Assembly (NCBI GenBank): GCA_947589075.1
Contig: CANQBS010000002.1
Span: forward strand, 1 to 64,000
Length of the DNA stretch: 64,000 nucleotides
Reading direction: 5' to 3'
Source of the DNA: an uncultured Acetatifactor sp.
GTDB lineage: Bacteria; Bacillota; Clostridia; Lachnospirales; Lachnospiraceae
Shown: positions 42,837 through 49,156 of the stretch, piece by piece
Layout of the letters: each line of letters opens with the position of its first letter
Position numbering within the stretch: position 1 is the stretch's first letter
The notes under the pieces: model-generated
Told to the model about the DNA's origin: nothing
What the model saw: the letters and a program-made list of their open reading frames with translations, nothing else
Databases searched by the model: none
Made by a program: the position numbers and the translations under genes

Positions 42837-43400
42837 CTATGGCAGGACCCCCAGGTGCTCCAGAAGAATTTCCAGCCCAATAAAGATCAAAATAACGCCG
42901 CCGGCCAGCTCCGCCCTGGACTTGTACCGCATCCCGAAGAGATTTCCTGCCTTGACGCCCGCCATGGAGAGGGTAAAGGTGATGATGCCGATGAAGGAAA
43001 CGGCCGGAAGGATGCTCACTTCCAGAAATGCAAAGGTAATGCCCGCGGCCAGGGCGTCGATGCTGGTGGCTACGGCCAGGACCAGCATATTCTTGAAATC
43101 CACGGAATCGTTGACGGAATTCTCTTCCCTGGAGAAGGATTCCCTGATCATGGAGATGCCGATAAGAGCCAGCAGTATAAAGGCGATCCAATGGTCGATG
43201 GAAGTGATATAGCGCTGGAACTGGCTCCCCAGGAGATATCCCAGAAGGGGCATCAGCGCCTGGAACCCTCCGAACCAGAGGCCGATGATAATGGTATTTT
43301 TCAGGCTGAGCCTGCGCATGGCGAGTCCCTTGCAGACGGAAACCGCAAAGTCATCCATGGACAAACCCACCGCGATGGCAAATAAGCTGAATAGATTCAT
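42837..43400 (-). CDS. mntP: Manganese efflux pump MntP
   Basis: A 187-residue six-TM transporter with the internal two-fold repeat of the family. The metal-binding carboxylates lie in [11 protein letters not shown] (D16, D17) and [16 protein letters not shown], and each repeat has the typical [16 protein letters not shown] / [15 protein letters not shown] half. It exports Mn2+ when the cytosolic level is high. No yybP-ykoY manganese riboswitch is visible in the short upstream region. The start has a weak ribosome site (AGGATAAATC). It is followed, convergently, by traX. Confidence 0.92.
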   Translation of the reverse strand: MNLFSLFAIAVGLSMDDFAVSVCKGLAMRRLSLKNTIIIGLWFGGFQALMPLLGYLLGSQFQRYITSIDHWIAFILLALIGISMIRESFSREENSVNDSVDFKNMLVLAVATSIDALAAGITFAFLEVSILPAVSFIGIITFTLSMAGVKAGNLFGMRYKSRAELAGGVILIFIGLEILLEHLGVLP

Positions 43401-43468
43401 GATTTATCCTGTCAGTGTAATAGAGTTTCAGGTCATCTTCCCAAAGGGAAAAGTATTTTAATAGTATT

Positions 43469-43500
43469 TTGCCGCACCTATGGATCCATAGGTGCGGCAA
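43469..43500. repeat. Perfect 32-bp palindrome downstream of the cold-shock gene
   Basis: TTGCCGCACCTATGGA and its exact complement are joined without spacer. As RNA it makes a 14-bp stem with a GATC loop. It lies 61 bp after the csp stop and 69 bp before mntP in transcription direction, probably a terminator or processing stem, though no T-run follows on the minus strand. Confidence 0.7.
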
Positions 43501-43561
43501 TCTGTTTTGTGCGCTGCGCAGTCAGCTCATGTGAACCGTCCTCTGCAGAGTTCCCTTCCCG

Positions 43562-43777
43562 TCAGCCTACAACTGTTACGTTGGTAGCACGGATCTTGCT
43601 GGGATTCTGGGGATCGCACTCGGTATCAAAGGTAACCTTCTGGCCCTCTTCCAGAGACTTGAAGCCCTGAGCATTGATCGCAGAAAAATGAACAAATACT
43701 TCAGTTCCGTTTGCCTCGTTGGTGATGAAGCCGTAACCCTTCTGTGCGTTAAACCATTTGACAGTACCGTGATTCAT
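43562..43777 (-). CDS. Cold-shock domain protein (CspA family)
   Basis: A 71-residue single-domain RNA chaperone. RNP1 (KGYGFIT, residues 13-19) and RNP2 (VFVHFSAI) are complete; the N-terminal [12 protein letters not shown] is diagnostic. It binds single-stranded nucleic acids and melts mRNA structure at low temperature. The start is the ATG at 43777, which follows a perfect AAGGAGGT; a frame opening at 43840 would be in the leader. The transcript has a leader of about 200 bases with a large inverted repeat. Confidence 0.96.
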   Translation of the reverse strand: MNHGTVKWFNAQKGYGFITNEANGTEVFVHFSAINAQGFKSLEEGQKVTFDTECDPQNPSKIRATNVTVVG

Positions 43778-43896
43778 AACCTTACCTCCTTTAAAAATGG
43801 GGCATACGCCCATGTATTGTGAGTGCACAAACCGCCGCACGATATTTTATTTGTGTGTAGCAGTGGATAGGACCCTTATTCCCACCTGATACCAAA

Positions 43897-43957
43897 AACT
43901 CACATAACTTGTAAAACATCATTAAAAGTAACAATGACTTACAAAGATATGTGAGTT
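43897..43957 (-). promoter_or_regulatory. Inverted repeat in the cold-shock leader
   Basis: AACTCACATA-TTGTAA pairs with TTACAA-TATGTGAGTT, forming a long imperfect stem with a 29-base internal loop, located between the promoter and the start of the csp gene. It may be a thermosensing leader or an operator. Confidence 0.55.
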
Positions 43958-43985
43958 CAATGACTTTCATTGAGAATACATGTTA

Positions 43986-44015
43986 AGTATAGCATCAGTT
44001 GTTACAAAATGTCAA
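43986..44015 (-). promoter_or_regulatory. Sigma-A promoter for the cold-shock gene
   Basis: On the minus strand TTGACA (44015-44010), 18-bp spacer and TATACT (43991-43986) with extended TGC. The start point would be near 43979, giving a leader of about 200 bases. Confidence 0.75.
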
Positions 44016-44065
44016 TGAATTTTTTAACATTTTTAAAAATTTTTTTGGGAACTTTTTGGACAAAT

Positions 44066-44599
44066 TCATTCAAAATCGTCATCTTCCTCTATGGGCTGCC
44101 AGGCCCTGCCGAATTCCACATCGCGGAAGAGGGCTGCCAGACCGGTGATCTGTTTCAGGCGCAGAATTTCATCCTTGTCCATGCCGAGATGCTTGGAGAT
44201 CCAGGCGTCGGAACGTCCCAGTTCATGCAGCTCCTTAATGATGTTGCTCATGAGATCCACATTATGGGAGCCTCTTGCCCGGTTATGGCGGATGGTGCTT
44301 GCCATACGGCAGTCCAGGGATTTGTTGATCACGGATACGGGAAGTTTTCCTTCTTCCCGATCGTAGATGTCCTGGTGCTCCAGCATCACCCGGTATCTGT
44401 GAAAGCCGTCCACGATGACGTATACATCCCTGGATCTGTCGTAATAGCAGACAATGGGCATGGTATAACCATCCTCCTTTATGCTTTCGTACAAAAGACT
44501 CAGCTCGGGAGGCGCCACGGAATTGGGGTTATAGGTATTGGGCTCTATCTTTTCAATGGGAACTGAAATAATATTGTAAACAGGGCTGCTATATGACAT
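44066..44599 (-). CDS. ibrB: ParB/sulfiredoxin-fold protein, IbrB-like
   Basis: A 177-residue protein with an N-terminal ParB-nuclease-like domain (about 8-110): IEPNTYNPNSVAPPELSLL, then MPIVCYYDRS and VIVDGFHRYRVM, which holds the GxHR nucleotide-binding signature. The C-terminal part is a helix-turn-helix-like segment (ELGRSDAWISKHLGMDKDEIL). The gene overlaps the IbrA-like gene upstream by 11 bp. In E. coli, IbrA and IbrB act together to activate immunoglobulin-binding eib genes; that role is known only there. The start follows AAGGAG. Confidence 0.78.
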   Translation of the reverse strand: MSYSSPVYNIISVPIEKIEPNTYNPNSVAPPELSLLYESIKEDGYTMPIVCYYDRSRDVYVIVDGFHRYRVMLEHQDIYDREEGKLPVSVINKSLDCRMASTIRHNRARGSHNVDLMSNIIKELHELGRSDAWISKHLGMDKDEILRLKQITGLAALFRDVEFGRAWQPIEEDDDFE

Positions 44600-45902
44600 T
44601 CTTATATTTCTCCTTCAGAATATTGACATTCTGTTGCTGCTGCCTGGTGAGACCGAATCCCATGAAACGGCAGATATGGTCATTTTTCAGGATGCAGTAG
44701 CACATCCGTTTCCAGCTGGGCACGTCCTTGGTGGATTTGATATCGTCCGTCTGGTCAGGTATTTTGCCGATAAAAATGATCCGTGAGTTTTTCCCGATGG
44801 TATAATTGGAAACTCCGTTGCGCTGGATATGGTAGCCGTGATCCAGAAGCTCCTGGATGGTTTCTTCCTCCAGTCCCCCGCCGGTGGTGCGCCAAAAGCG
44901 GATGGAGGTTTTAAACTTCTGGACATAATTGTGGCGCAGCCTGGGCGGGAGAGTGTCCAGCAGAAACAGGGTGTAGGACTCCCAGCTGTGTCCCTCCGGA
45001 AGAGTGATATTTTTATAGCCCATGGCCTTGGTTTTGCCGTAAATAGCTCCGAAATTGGCGCCGTGAACTCTTCCAACCAGTCTGGCCCAGATCTCGGGGT
45101 CGATCACGCGGTAGAGGTTCAGGCTGTCCTTGGCATAGTCGTTAAAAGGAGAAGCCACCCGCATCTGATCCGGCTGCAGACCGGCCATATAATATAAATC
45201 ATAAAGCTTATTATAGTCATATTGGAATAAATAGTTGGCGTGCCATACGTCGCTCAGGGACCAGTCGTAGATGGGGGATGCGCACCATACATCCTTAAAC
45301 TGCCGGGTGATCCAGCAATTATCCTTGTATCCGTATTTTTTATTGAGGATGCCGCTGTATCGCTGCAGGGATTCCTCCGCCCGGATACCCAGCAGGCAGA
45401 CAGTTTTCTTCCCTCCATGGGACAGACGGTACCATCGGCCGAACTGCTTCGCCAGATCCTCCTGGTGCATCTTATACTTGTAGGTGGTGACCGGGTTATT
45501 CTGGAGATTGACCACATAGGGATGCTTCGGCATGGGACGCACCCAAATATCTTCCTTTGTATCGTCCCAGGGATACCAGAACATCTCATAGCTGCTTAAG
45601 GCAGTGCGGGTGGCGATGGGGAGGCATACCCAATAGGGTTCCACATCCTTCTCGATCCTTTCAAAGGTTCGCTCCACATATTCAGTTGTAACGGTGTACT
45701 GGGCTTCAAAGTCCTCGTGAAAAACGCCGATCTTCCTGTCAGGATAATTCCTTTTCTGAAATTCCAGGACCAGATTCAGAAGCAAACCGCTGTCTTTTCC
45801 GCCGGAAAAGGAGACGAAGATGTTGTCGAATTCCTGAAACAGGTAATGAAGGCGTTCCTGGAGGGCATCATAAACATTGGGAGCAAGATATCTCCGCTTC
45901 AT
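44589..45902 (-). CDS. ibrA: PAPS reductase-like PP-loop protein, IbrA-like (DUF3440)
   Basis: A 437-residue protein. The PP-loop ATP-pyrophosphatase motif SFSGGKDSGL lies at 31-40, and the fold matches PAPS/adenine nucleotide sulfotransferase types. CLLGIRAEESLQRY is near 200, and a long C-terminal domain carries CYCILKNDHICRFMGFGL. The start at 45902 gives a family-typical N-terminus (MKRRYLAPNVY), although the frame is open further back to 46136 without a ribosome site. With the ParB-like partner it forms the conserved IbrAB pair seen in many gut bacteria and prophages. The pair is probably involved in transcriptional regulation or nucleic-acid modification. Confidence 0.82.
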   Translation of the reverse strand: MKRRYLAPNVYDALQERLHYLFQEFDNIFVSFSGGKDSGLLLNLVLEFQKRNYPDRKIGVFHEDFEAQYTVTTEYVERTFERIEKDVEPYWVCLPIATRTALSSYEMFWYPWDDTKEDIWVRPMPKHPYVVNLQNNPVTTYKYKMHQEDLAKQFGRWYRLSHGGKKTVCLLGIRAEESLQRYSGILNKKYGYKDNCWITRQFKDVWCASPIYDWSLSDVWHANYLFQYDYNKLYDLYYMAGLQPDQMRVASPFNDYAKDSLNLYRVIDPEIWARLVGRVHGANFGAIYGKTKAMGYKNITLPEGHSWESYTLFLLDTLPPRLRHNYVQKFKTSIRFWRTTGGGLEEETIQELLDHGYHIQRNGVSNYTIGKNSRIIFIGKIPDQTDDIKSTKDVPSWKRMCYCILKNDHICRFMGFGLTRQQQQNVNILKEKYKNVI

Positions 45903-46050
45903 TCGATCACTGCTTTCTCGATATTGTTGCGCGGTGCTTCTTTTGCAGTACCGCATTTGTTTTAAAGGTTTATGTTTAGAGATCTGTGTTTTATATGCCT
46001 GGGGCTTATGAGTTATCCTTAAAAATTGGTAAAATATGGAAACAAGTTTT

Positions 46051-46079
46051 ATTATATGGCAAAAAACGGCAAATTTCAA
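46051..46079 (-). promoter_or_regulatory. Sigma-A promoter for ibrA
   Basis: On the minus strand TTGAAA (46079-46074), 17-bp spacer and perfect TATAAT (46056-46051), about 150 bp before the ibrA start. It supports the shorter start at 45902. The divergent 299-bp intergenic region (45903-46201) is AT-rich and otherwise without evident elements. Confidence 0.65.
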
Positions 46080-46201
46080 CTTTTTTCCAGTTGAATTTAT
46101 TTTCAGCCGTTGTTCCCCAAAAGCCGCTGATTTCATTGTCTTTTGTATATTTTAGGACAATATGCAGAAACTACCATCAATCAGAGCGAGGAGGTCGTTT
46201 T

Positions 46202-46885
46202 ATGATAATGGATATTCTTGTGACAGGTACGACGGTGGCAGCAGCCTATAGCGCGGGTTTTTGGATCGGAAAAGCGGACAAACGCATGATGTCAGCAGCG
46301 GGAAAAGAGGAATCTGCGGATGAAGAGGTTGAGATTTCTGCAGGCTCTGCAGGAGAGCTGGAGGAAAACAATGGGATAAAGAGGGGACGTAAAAGAAAGG
46401 AATGGGGGAACAGGCATATCCAGGAGAAACTGCAGCCGGGAACGAAAAGGATCGTGCTGGGGCGGGCCATAGGGAGTCCGGCGACAGGTGAAGTGAGTTA
46501 TTTTAAAGAAGGCGGGCGCAGGGGAGCCCTGATCCATTCGGGACAGGGAAAATTGTACGCCCCTGTTTCCGGAAAGATCGTTCGGCTTTTTCCCACGGGA
46601 AACAGTATGCTCCTTCGCACCGATTACGGGGTGGAGCTTATGATTCAGGCTGGAATCGGGACGGAGGAACTTGAAGGTTTGTATTATCGTCCCAGGGTGG
46701 TACAGAACGAATTCGTCAGCAAGGGGAAGCTTCTGCTGGAGTATGATCCGGAGGGGATCAGACGGGAGGGCTTTGACCCCTCTGTGCTGATGAGCGTGGA
46801 GGATGCTCAGGAATTCCGCGATATCACAGTTTCGGATGCTCCTCATGTAAAAAACGGGGAAGATATCATGTGGGTGAGGCGATAA
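46202..46885 (+). CDS. Membrane-anchored, degenerate PTS EIIA-Glc-like domain protein
   Basis: A 227-residue protein. The first 22 residues form a membrane segment, followed by a charged linker (about 30-80). Residues about 80-220 match the EIIA-Glc/Crr fold: RGALIHSGQGKLYAPVSGKI, then GVELMIQAGIGTEELEGLY and FVSKGKLLLEYDPEGIRREG. The active-site His in ELLIHIGxDT is Q here (ELMIQAGIGT), and the second His (usually in N-H-A-x-x-L) is S in TGNSMLL. So it cannot accept phosphate from HPr. The start at 46202 follows GAGGAGG. A regulatory or structural role, perhaps a carbohydrate-linked envelope function, is plausible. Confidence 0.78.
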   Translation: MIMDILVTGTTVAAAYSAGFWIGKADKRMMSAAGKEESADEEVEISAGSAGELEENNGIKRGRKRKEWGNRHIQEKLQPGTKRIVLGRAIGSPATGEVSYFKEGGRRGALIHSGQGKLYAPVSGKIVRLFPTGNSMLLRTDYGVELMIQAGIGTEELEGLYYRPRVVQNEFVSKGKLLLEYDPEGIRREGFDPSVLMSVEDAQEFRDITVSDAPHVKNGEDIMWVRR

Positions 46886-47047
46886 AACGGGGCAGAGAAT
46901 TGGGGGGCGGCACAGCAGGAAAAGCTGTACCGCTTTCCGGCAGAGGACGCGCAGCTTAGAGGCATCAGCGGCGAAGACTGCAGCGGATCTGTGGTATAGA
47001 TGCCGCAAAGACAGGGCGACAGAAGCCCCAGGGTAAAGAAAAAGTCC

Positions 47048-47077
47048 TTGACAGTGGAAAGTGTTAAGGTATATAAT
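47048..47077 (+). promoter_or_regulatory. Sigma-A promoter for tRNA-Pro
   Basis: TTGACA (47048-47053), 18-bp spacer and TATAAT (47072-47077), 28 bp before the tRNA. Confidence 0.8.
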
Positions 47078-47104
47078 ACATCAAGCGTCAAAAAGATGCG
47101 GCGT

Positions 47105-47179
47105 CGGGGTGTGGCTCAGTTTGGCTAGAGCGCCTGGTTTGGGACCAGGAGGCCGCAGGTTCGAATCCTGTCACCCCGA
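47105..47179 (+). tRNA. tRNA-Pro (anticodon UGG)
   Basis: The acceptor stem CGGGGTG (47105-47111) pairs with CACCCCG (47172-47178), with discriminator A. The anticodon stem-loop reads CCTGG-TTTGGGA-CCAGG with TGG as the anticodon. The T arm contains GGTTCGAATCC. CCA is not encoded. UGG can read all four proline codons by wobble. A promoter precedes it and a terminator follows. Confidence 0.95.
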
Positions 47180-47196
47180 CTTGCTGAAAAAGGCTT

Positions 47197-47245
47197 AAAA
47201 TGGCAGCAAATCCACTAAATAAGCGGGTTGCAGCCATTTTATTTT
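47197..47245 (+). terminator. Terminator after tRNA-Pro
   Basis: AAAATGGC-A-GCAA pairs with TTGC-A-GCCATTTT (one A-A mismatch), followed by ATTTTT. Confidence 0.8.
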
Positions 47246-47388
47246 TCCGATTTTATAACCATCATTTATGAAAATTTGTCATATTTATAGAATTTTTTGT
47301 CATGAATTTCAGTACCCTGCCGGGAAGGTGTTCCTTTGTCAATTGTTGTGTCGGTTACGCTGTTCACAAAACTTTAAAGGTTATCCGC

Positions 47389-47417
47389 TTGTAAAAACAG
47401 AAAGTCGGTGCTATAAT
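47389..47417 (+). promoter_or_regulatory. Sigma-A promoter for the ATP synthase operon
   Basis: TTGTAA (47389-47394), 17-bp spacer and perfect TATAAT (47412-47417) with an extended TGC. It lies only 26 bp before the first start codon, so the leader is short. Confidence 0.7.
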
Positions 47418-47443
47418 GGGTGCTTGAAAAGAAGGTGGTCAGC

Positions 47444-47758
47444 ATGGAAAGTGATTTTTTCGGCGCATTTCTTGCATTTTGCATCGGGGCATTGATCGCT
47501 GCATTAAATTATGGGATATCCCGGCGCCTGCTTCGGGAAAATGCTTCCAGGTATGTGATGCTGCAGTCCTTAAAGCAGCTGATCCAGGTGGCGTTCCTGA
47601 TCCTTATTTTCCTTCTGGGGGATCGTACTCCCTGGGATAAGGTGTGGCTTCTTGTGGGAGGCGCCCTAGGGATCACGCTGCCTATGTTTTATTTCACATA
47701 CCGGCTTGTGAAGCTCAATGATTCCCTGCGGGGAAAGGAGGATTCCACAGATGGGTGA
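47444..47758 (+). CDS. atpI: ATP synthase accessory protein I-like (AtpI/UncI)
   Basis: A 104-residue membrane protein with four hydrophobic segments (about 5-25, 35-60, 65-85 within the frame, ending near 85). It matches the AtpI/UncI type by position and by the pattern FCIGALIAALNYGISRRLL and LLVGGALGITLPMFYF. In other bacteria it assists c-ring assembly and Mg2+ supply. The start at 47444 follows AAGGTGG; the frame opens at a GTG at 47420. It overlaps atpB by 8 bp. Confidence 0.75.
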   Translation: MESDFFGAFLAFCIGALIAALNYGISRRLLRENASRYVMLQSLKQLIQVAFLILIFLLGDRTPWDKVWLLVGGALGITLPMFYFTYRLVKLNDSLRGKEDSTDG

Positions 47759-48425
47759 GGAATCGAAGGTTTTATTTCACCTGTTCGGGATATTGGATGT
47801 GACGGGCGAGGTGGTCATGATGTGGATCATTCTCGGGGTCATTACGGTAATATCCCTTATTGTAAAGCATAATCTGAAGGAACGTCCCGGAGTGTTCCAG
47901 AACATGATCGAGACAGGGGTGGAGTATCTGGACAATTTCTTTAAGGACCTTTTGGGACAGGAAAAGTCCAGAAAATATTTTTCCTTCCTGGCATCCCTGT
48001 TTATTTTCATTATTTTTGCCAATTATTCCGGTCTGTTTCCCGGAGTAGGGCTTACGGATTATGCGAAGGCGCCTACGTCTTCCCTTTCCGTGACAGCAGG
48101 CCTGGGAGTCCTGACCTTTGTCTTTCTCCAGGCAGCAGGGCTTAGATGCGGCGTGAAGCACTATTTCAAACGATTTGTGAGTCCCATGTTTTTTATGCTT
48201 CCCCTGCTTCTTCTGGACGAGGTGATCAAGCCCGCCTCCCTGGCGCTGCGTCTCTTCGGCAATGTTTTCGGGGAAGAGATGGTGACGGAGGAGCTCTACA
48301 GTATTTTTCCCATCGGCGTTCCCATCGTGATGATGGTGCTTTCCCTGCTGTTCTGCGCACTGCAGGCTCTGGTATTCACCATGCTCACCTCCATTTACCT
48401 GGATGAGGTTACGGAAGCCGAGTAA
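47751..48425 (+). CDS. atpB: F-type ATP synthase subunit a
   Basis: A 224-residue Fo membrane subunit that forms the ion half-channels. The essential Arg lies in ASLALRLFGNVFGE near residue 166, and the C-terminal VFTMLTSIYL is typical. The start at 47751 follows AAAGGAGG; an in-frame ATG at 47718 lies in atpI. The family-typical N-terminal helix VIWIIL-like and the GLFPGVGLTDYAKAPTSSLSVT loop are present. It is coupled to atpI and is the second gene of the operon. Confidence 0.93.
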   Translation: MGEESKVLFHLFGILDVTGEVVMMWIILGVITVISLIVKHNLKERPGVFQNMIETGVEYLDNFFKDLLGQEKSRKYFSFLASLFIFIIFANYSGLFPGVGLTDYAKAPTSSLSVTAGLGVLTFVFLQAAGLRCGVKHYFKRFVSPMFFMLPLLLLDEVIKPASLALRLFGNVFGEEMVTEELYSIFPIGVPIVMMVLSLLFCALQALVFTMLTSIYLDEVTEAE

Positions 48426-48482
48426 AGCAGAGATTCAGAAATTTGAAATATCAATAATCAGAAACAGAAAAGGAGAACAATC

Positions 48483-48710
48483 ATGAAATCAGAAATTATC
48501 GCACTGGCAGCCGCTCTGGCCATTTCCATCAGTACCCTTGGACCCGCTATCGCCCAGGGAATTACAGCCAAAAGCGCAATGGAAAGCATTGCCCGTCAGC
48601 CGGATGCGGCGAAGGATATCCGTTCGACGCTGATCATTTCCCTGGCTTTGATGGAGGCTCTTACGATCTATGGACTTTTGATCGCTTTTATGTTGATTTC
48701 CAGGATTTAA
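48483..48710 (+). CDS. atpE: F-type ATP synthase subunit c
   Basis: A 75-residue hairpin proteolipid. The first helix has LGPAIAQG (Q25), the polar loop [14 protein letters not shown], and the second helix [12 protein letters not shown] with the ion-binding E58. The sequence round E58 resembles the chloroplast/cyanobacterial proton type more than the sodium types, since the residue after Glu is Ala and not Ser/Thr. Proton coupling is therefore favoured. The ribosome site is AAAGGAGAAC. It lies 57 bp after atpB. Confidence 0.94.
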   Translation: MKSEIIALAAALAISISTLGPAIAQGITAKSAMESIARQPDAAKDIRSTLIISLALMEALTIYGLLIAFMLISRI

Positions 48711-48732
48711 TGCAGGGAGATTGAATGGAACC

Positions 48733-49155
48733 ATGACGATACAGATATCGGTTTTGATATGGACGATCATTTGTTTTCTGCTGCTTATGCTGGTCCTTCA
48801 TTTTCTTTTGTTTCAGCCGGTTTTAAAGCTGCTGGACCAGCGCAGGGAGCGGGTCAGGAGCGCCGCCTCCAAAAAGGCGGAGTATGAGCGACTGTCGGCT
48901 GAATATGAGTCCATGCAGCGTGAAAAAGAGGCCGCCCTCGCAAAGGAGCAGAGCAGGCGGATGAAGGCAGAGATCGAGAAGATCCGGTCCGAGGGAAAAA
49001 TAAAGCTGGAAGCGGCAAACGATGAAAGACTCCGCAGGGTGGATCAATACCGCGTCAATGCAGAAGCGGAATGCGCTGAGCTGTTGGGGGTATTGAGCGA
49101 GCATGGGGAGGAGCTTGCCGTTTCTTTTGCGGAAAGCTTGTTAAGGGAACAATAA
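48733..49155 (+). CDS. atpF: F-type ATP synthase subunit b
   Basis: A 140-residue peripheral stalk subunit. An N-terminal membrane helix (about 4-27) is followed by a long charged helix with YERLSAEYESMQREKEAALAKEQSRRMK, typical of b. The ATG at 48733 is likely; the frame starts at TTG 48721 but that is next to the ribosome site GGGAG. It ends just one base before the next gene. The downstream fusion protein starts with another b-like segment, so the enzyme would have a b/b'-like heterodimeric stalk. Confidence 0.88.
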   Translation: MTIQISVLIWTIICFLLLMLVLHFLLFQPVLKLLDQRRERVRSAASKKAEYERLSAEYESMQREKEAALAKEQSRRMKAEIEKIRSEGKIKLEAANDERLRRVDQYRVNAEAECAELLGVLSEHGEELAVSFAESLLREQ

Positions 49156-49156
49156 T

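Noticed and set aside
43401..43468. Possible yybP-ykoY manganese riboswitch upstream of mntP
   Set aside because: The region between the palindrome and the mntP start is under 70 bases and lacks the conserved GGGGAGUA-type loop; no such fold is visible.
48483..48710. Sodium-type c subunit
   Set aside because: Gln in helix 1 and Glu in helix 2 are present, but the Ser/Thr that follows Glu in sodium-binding rings is Ala, and the sequence round Glu resembles proton-type chloroplast rings.
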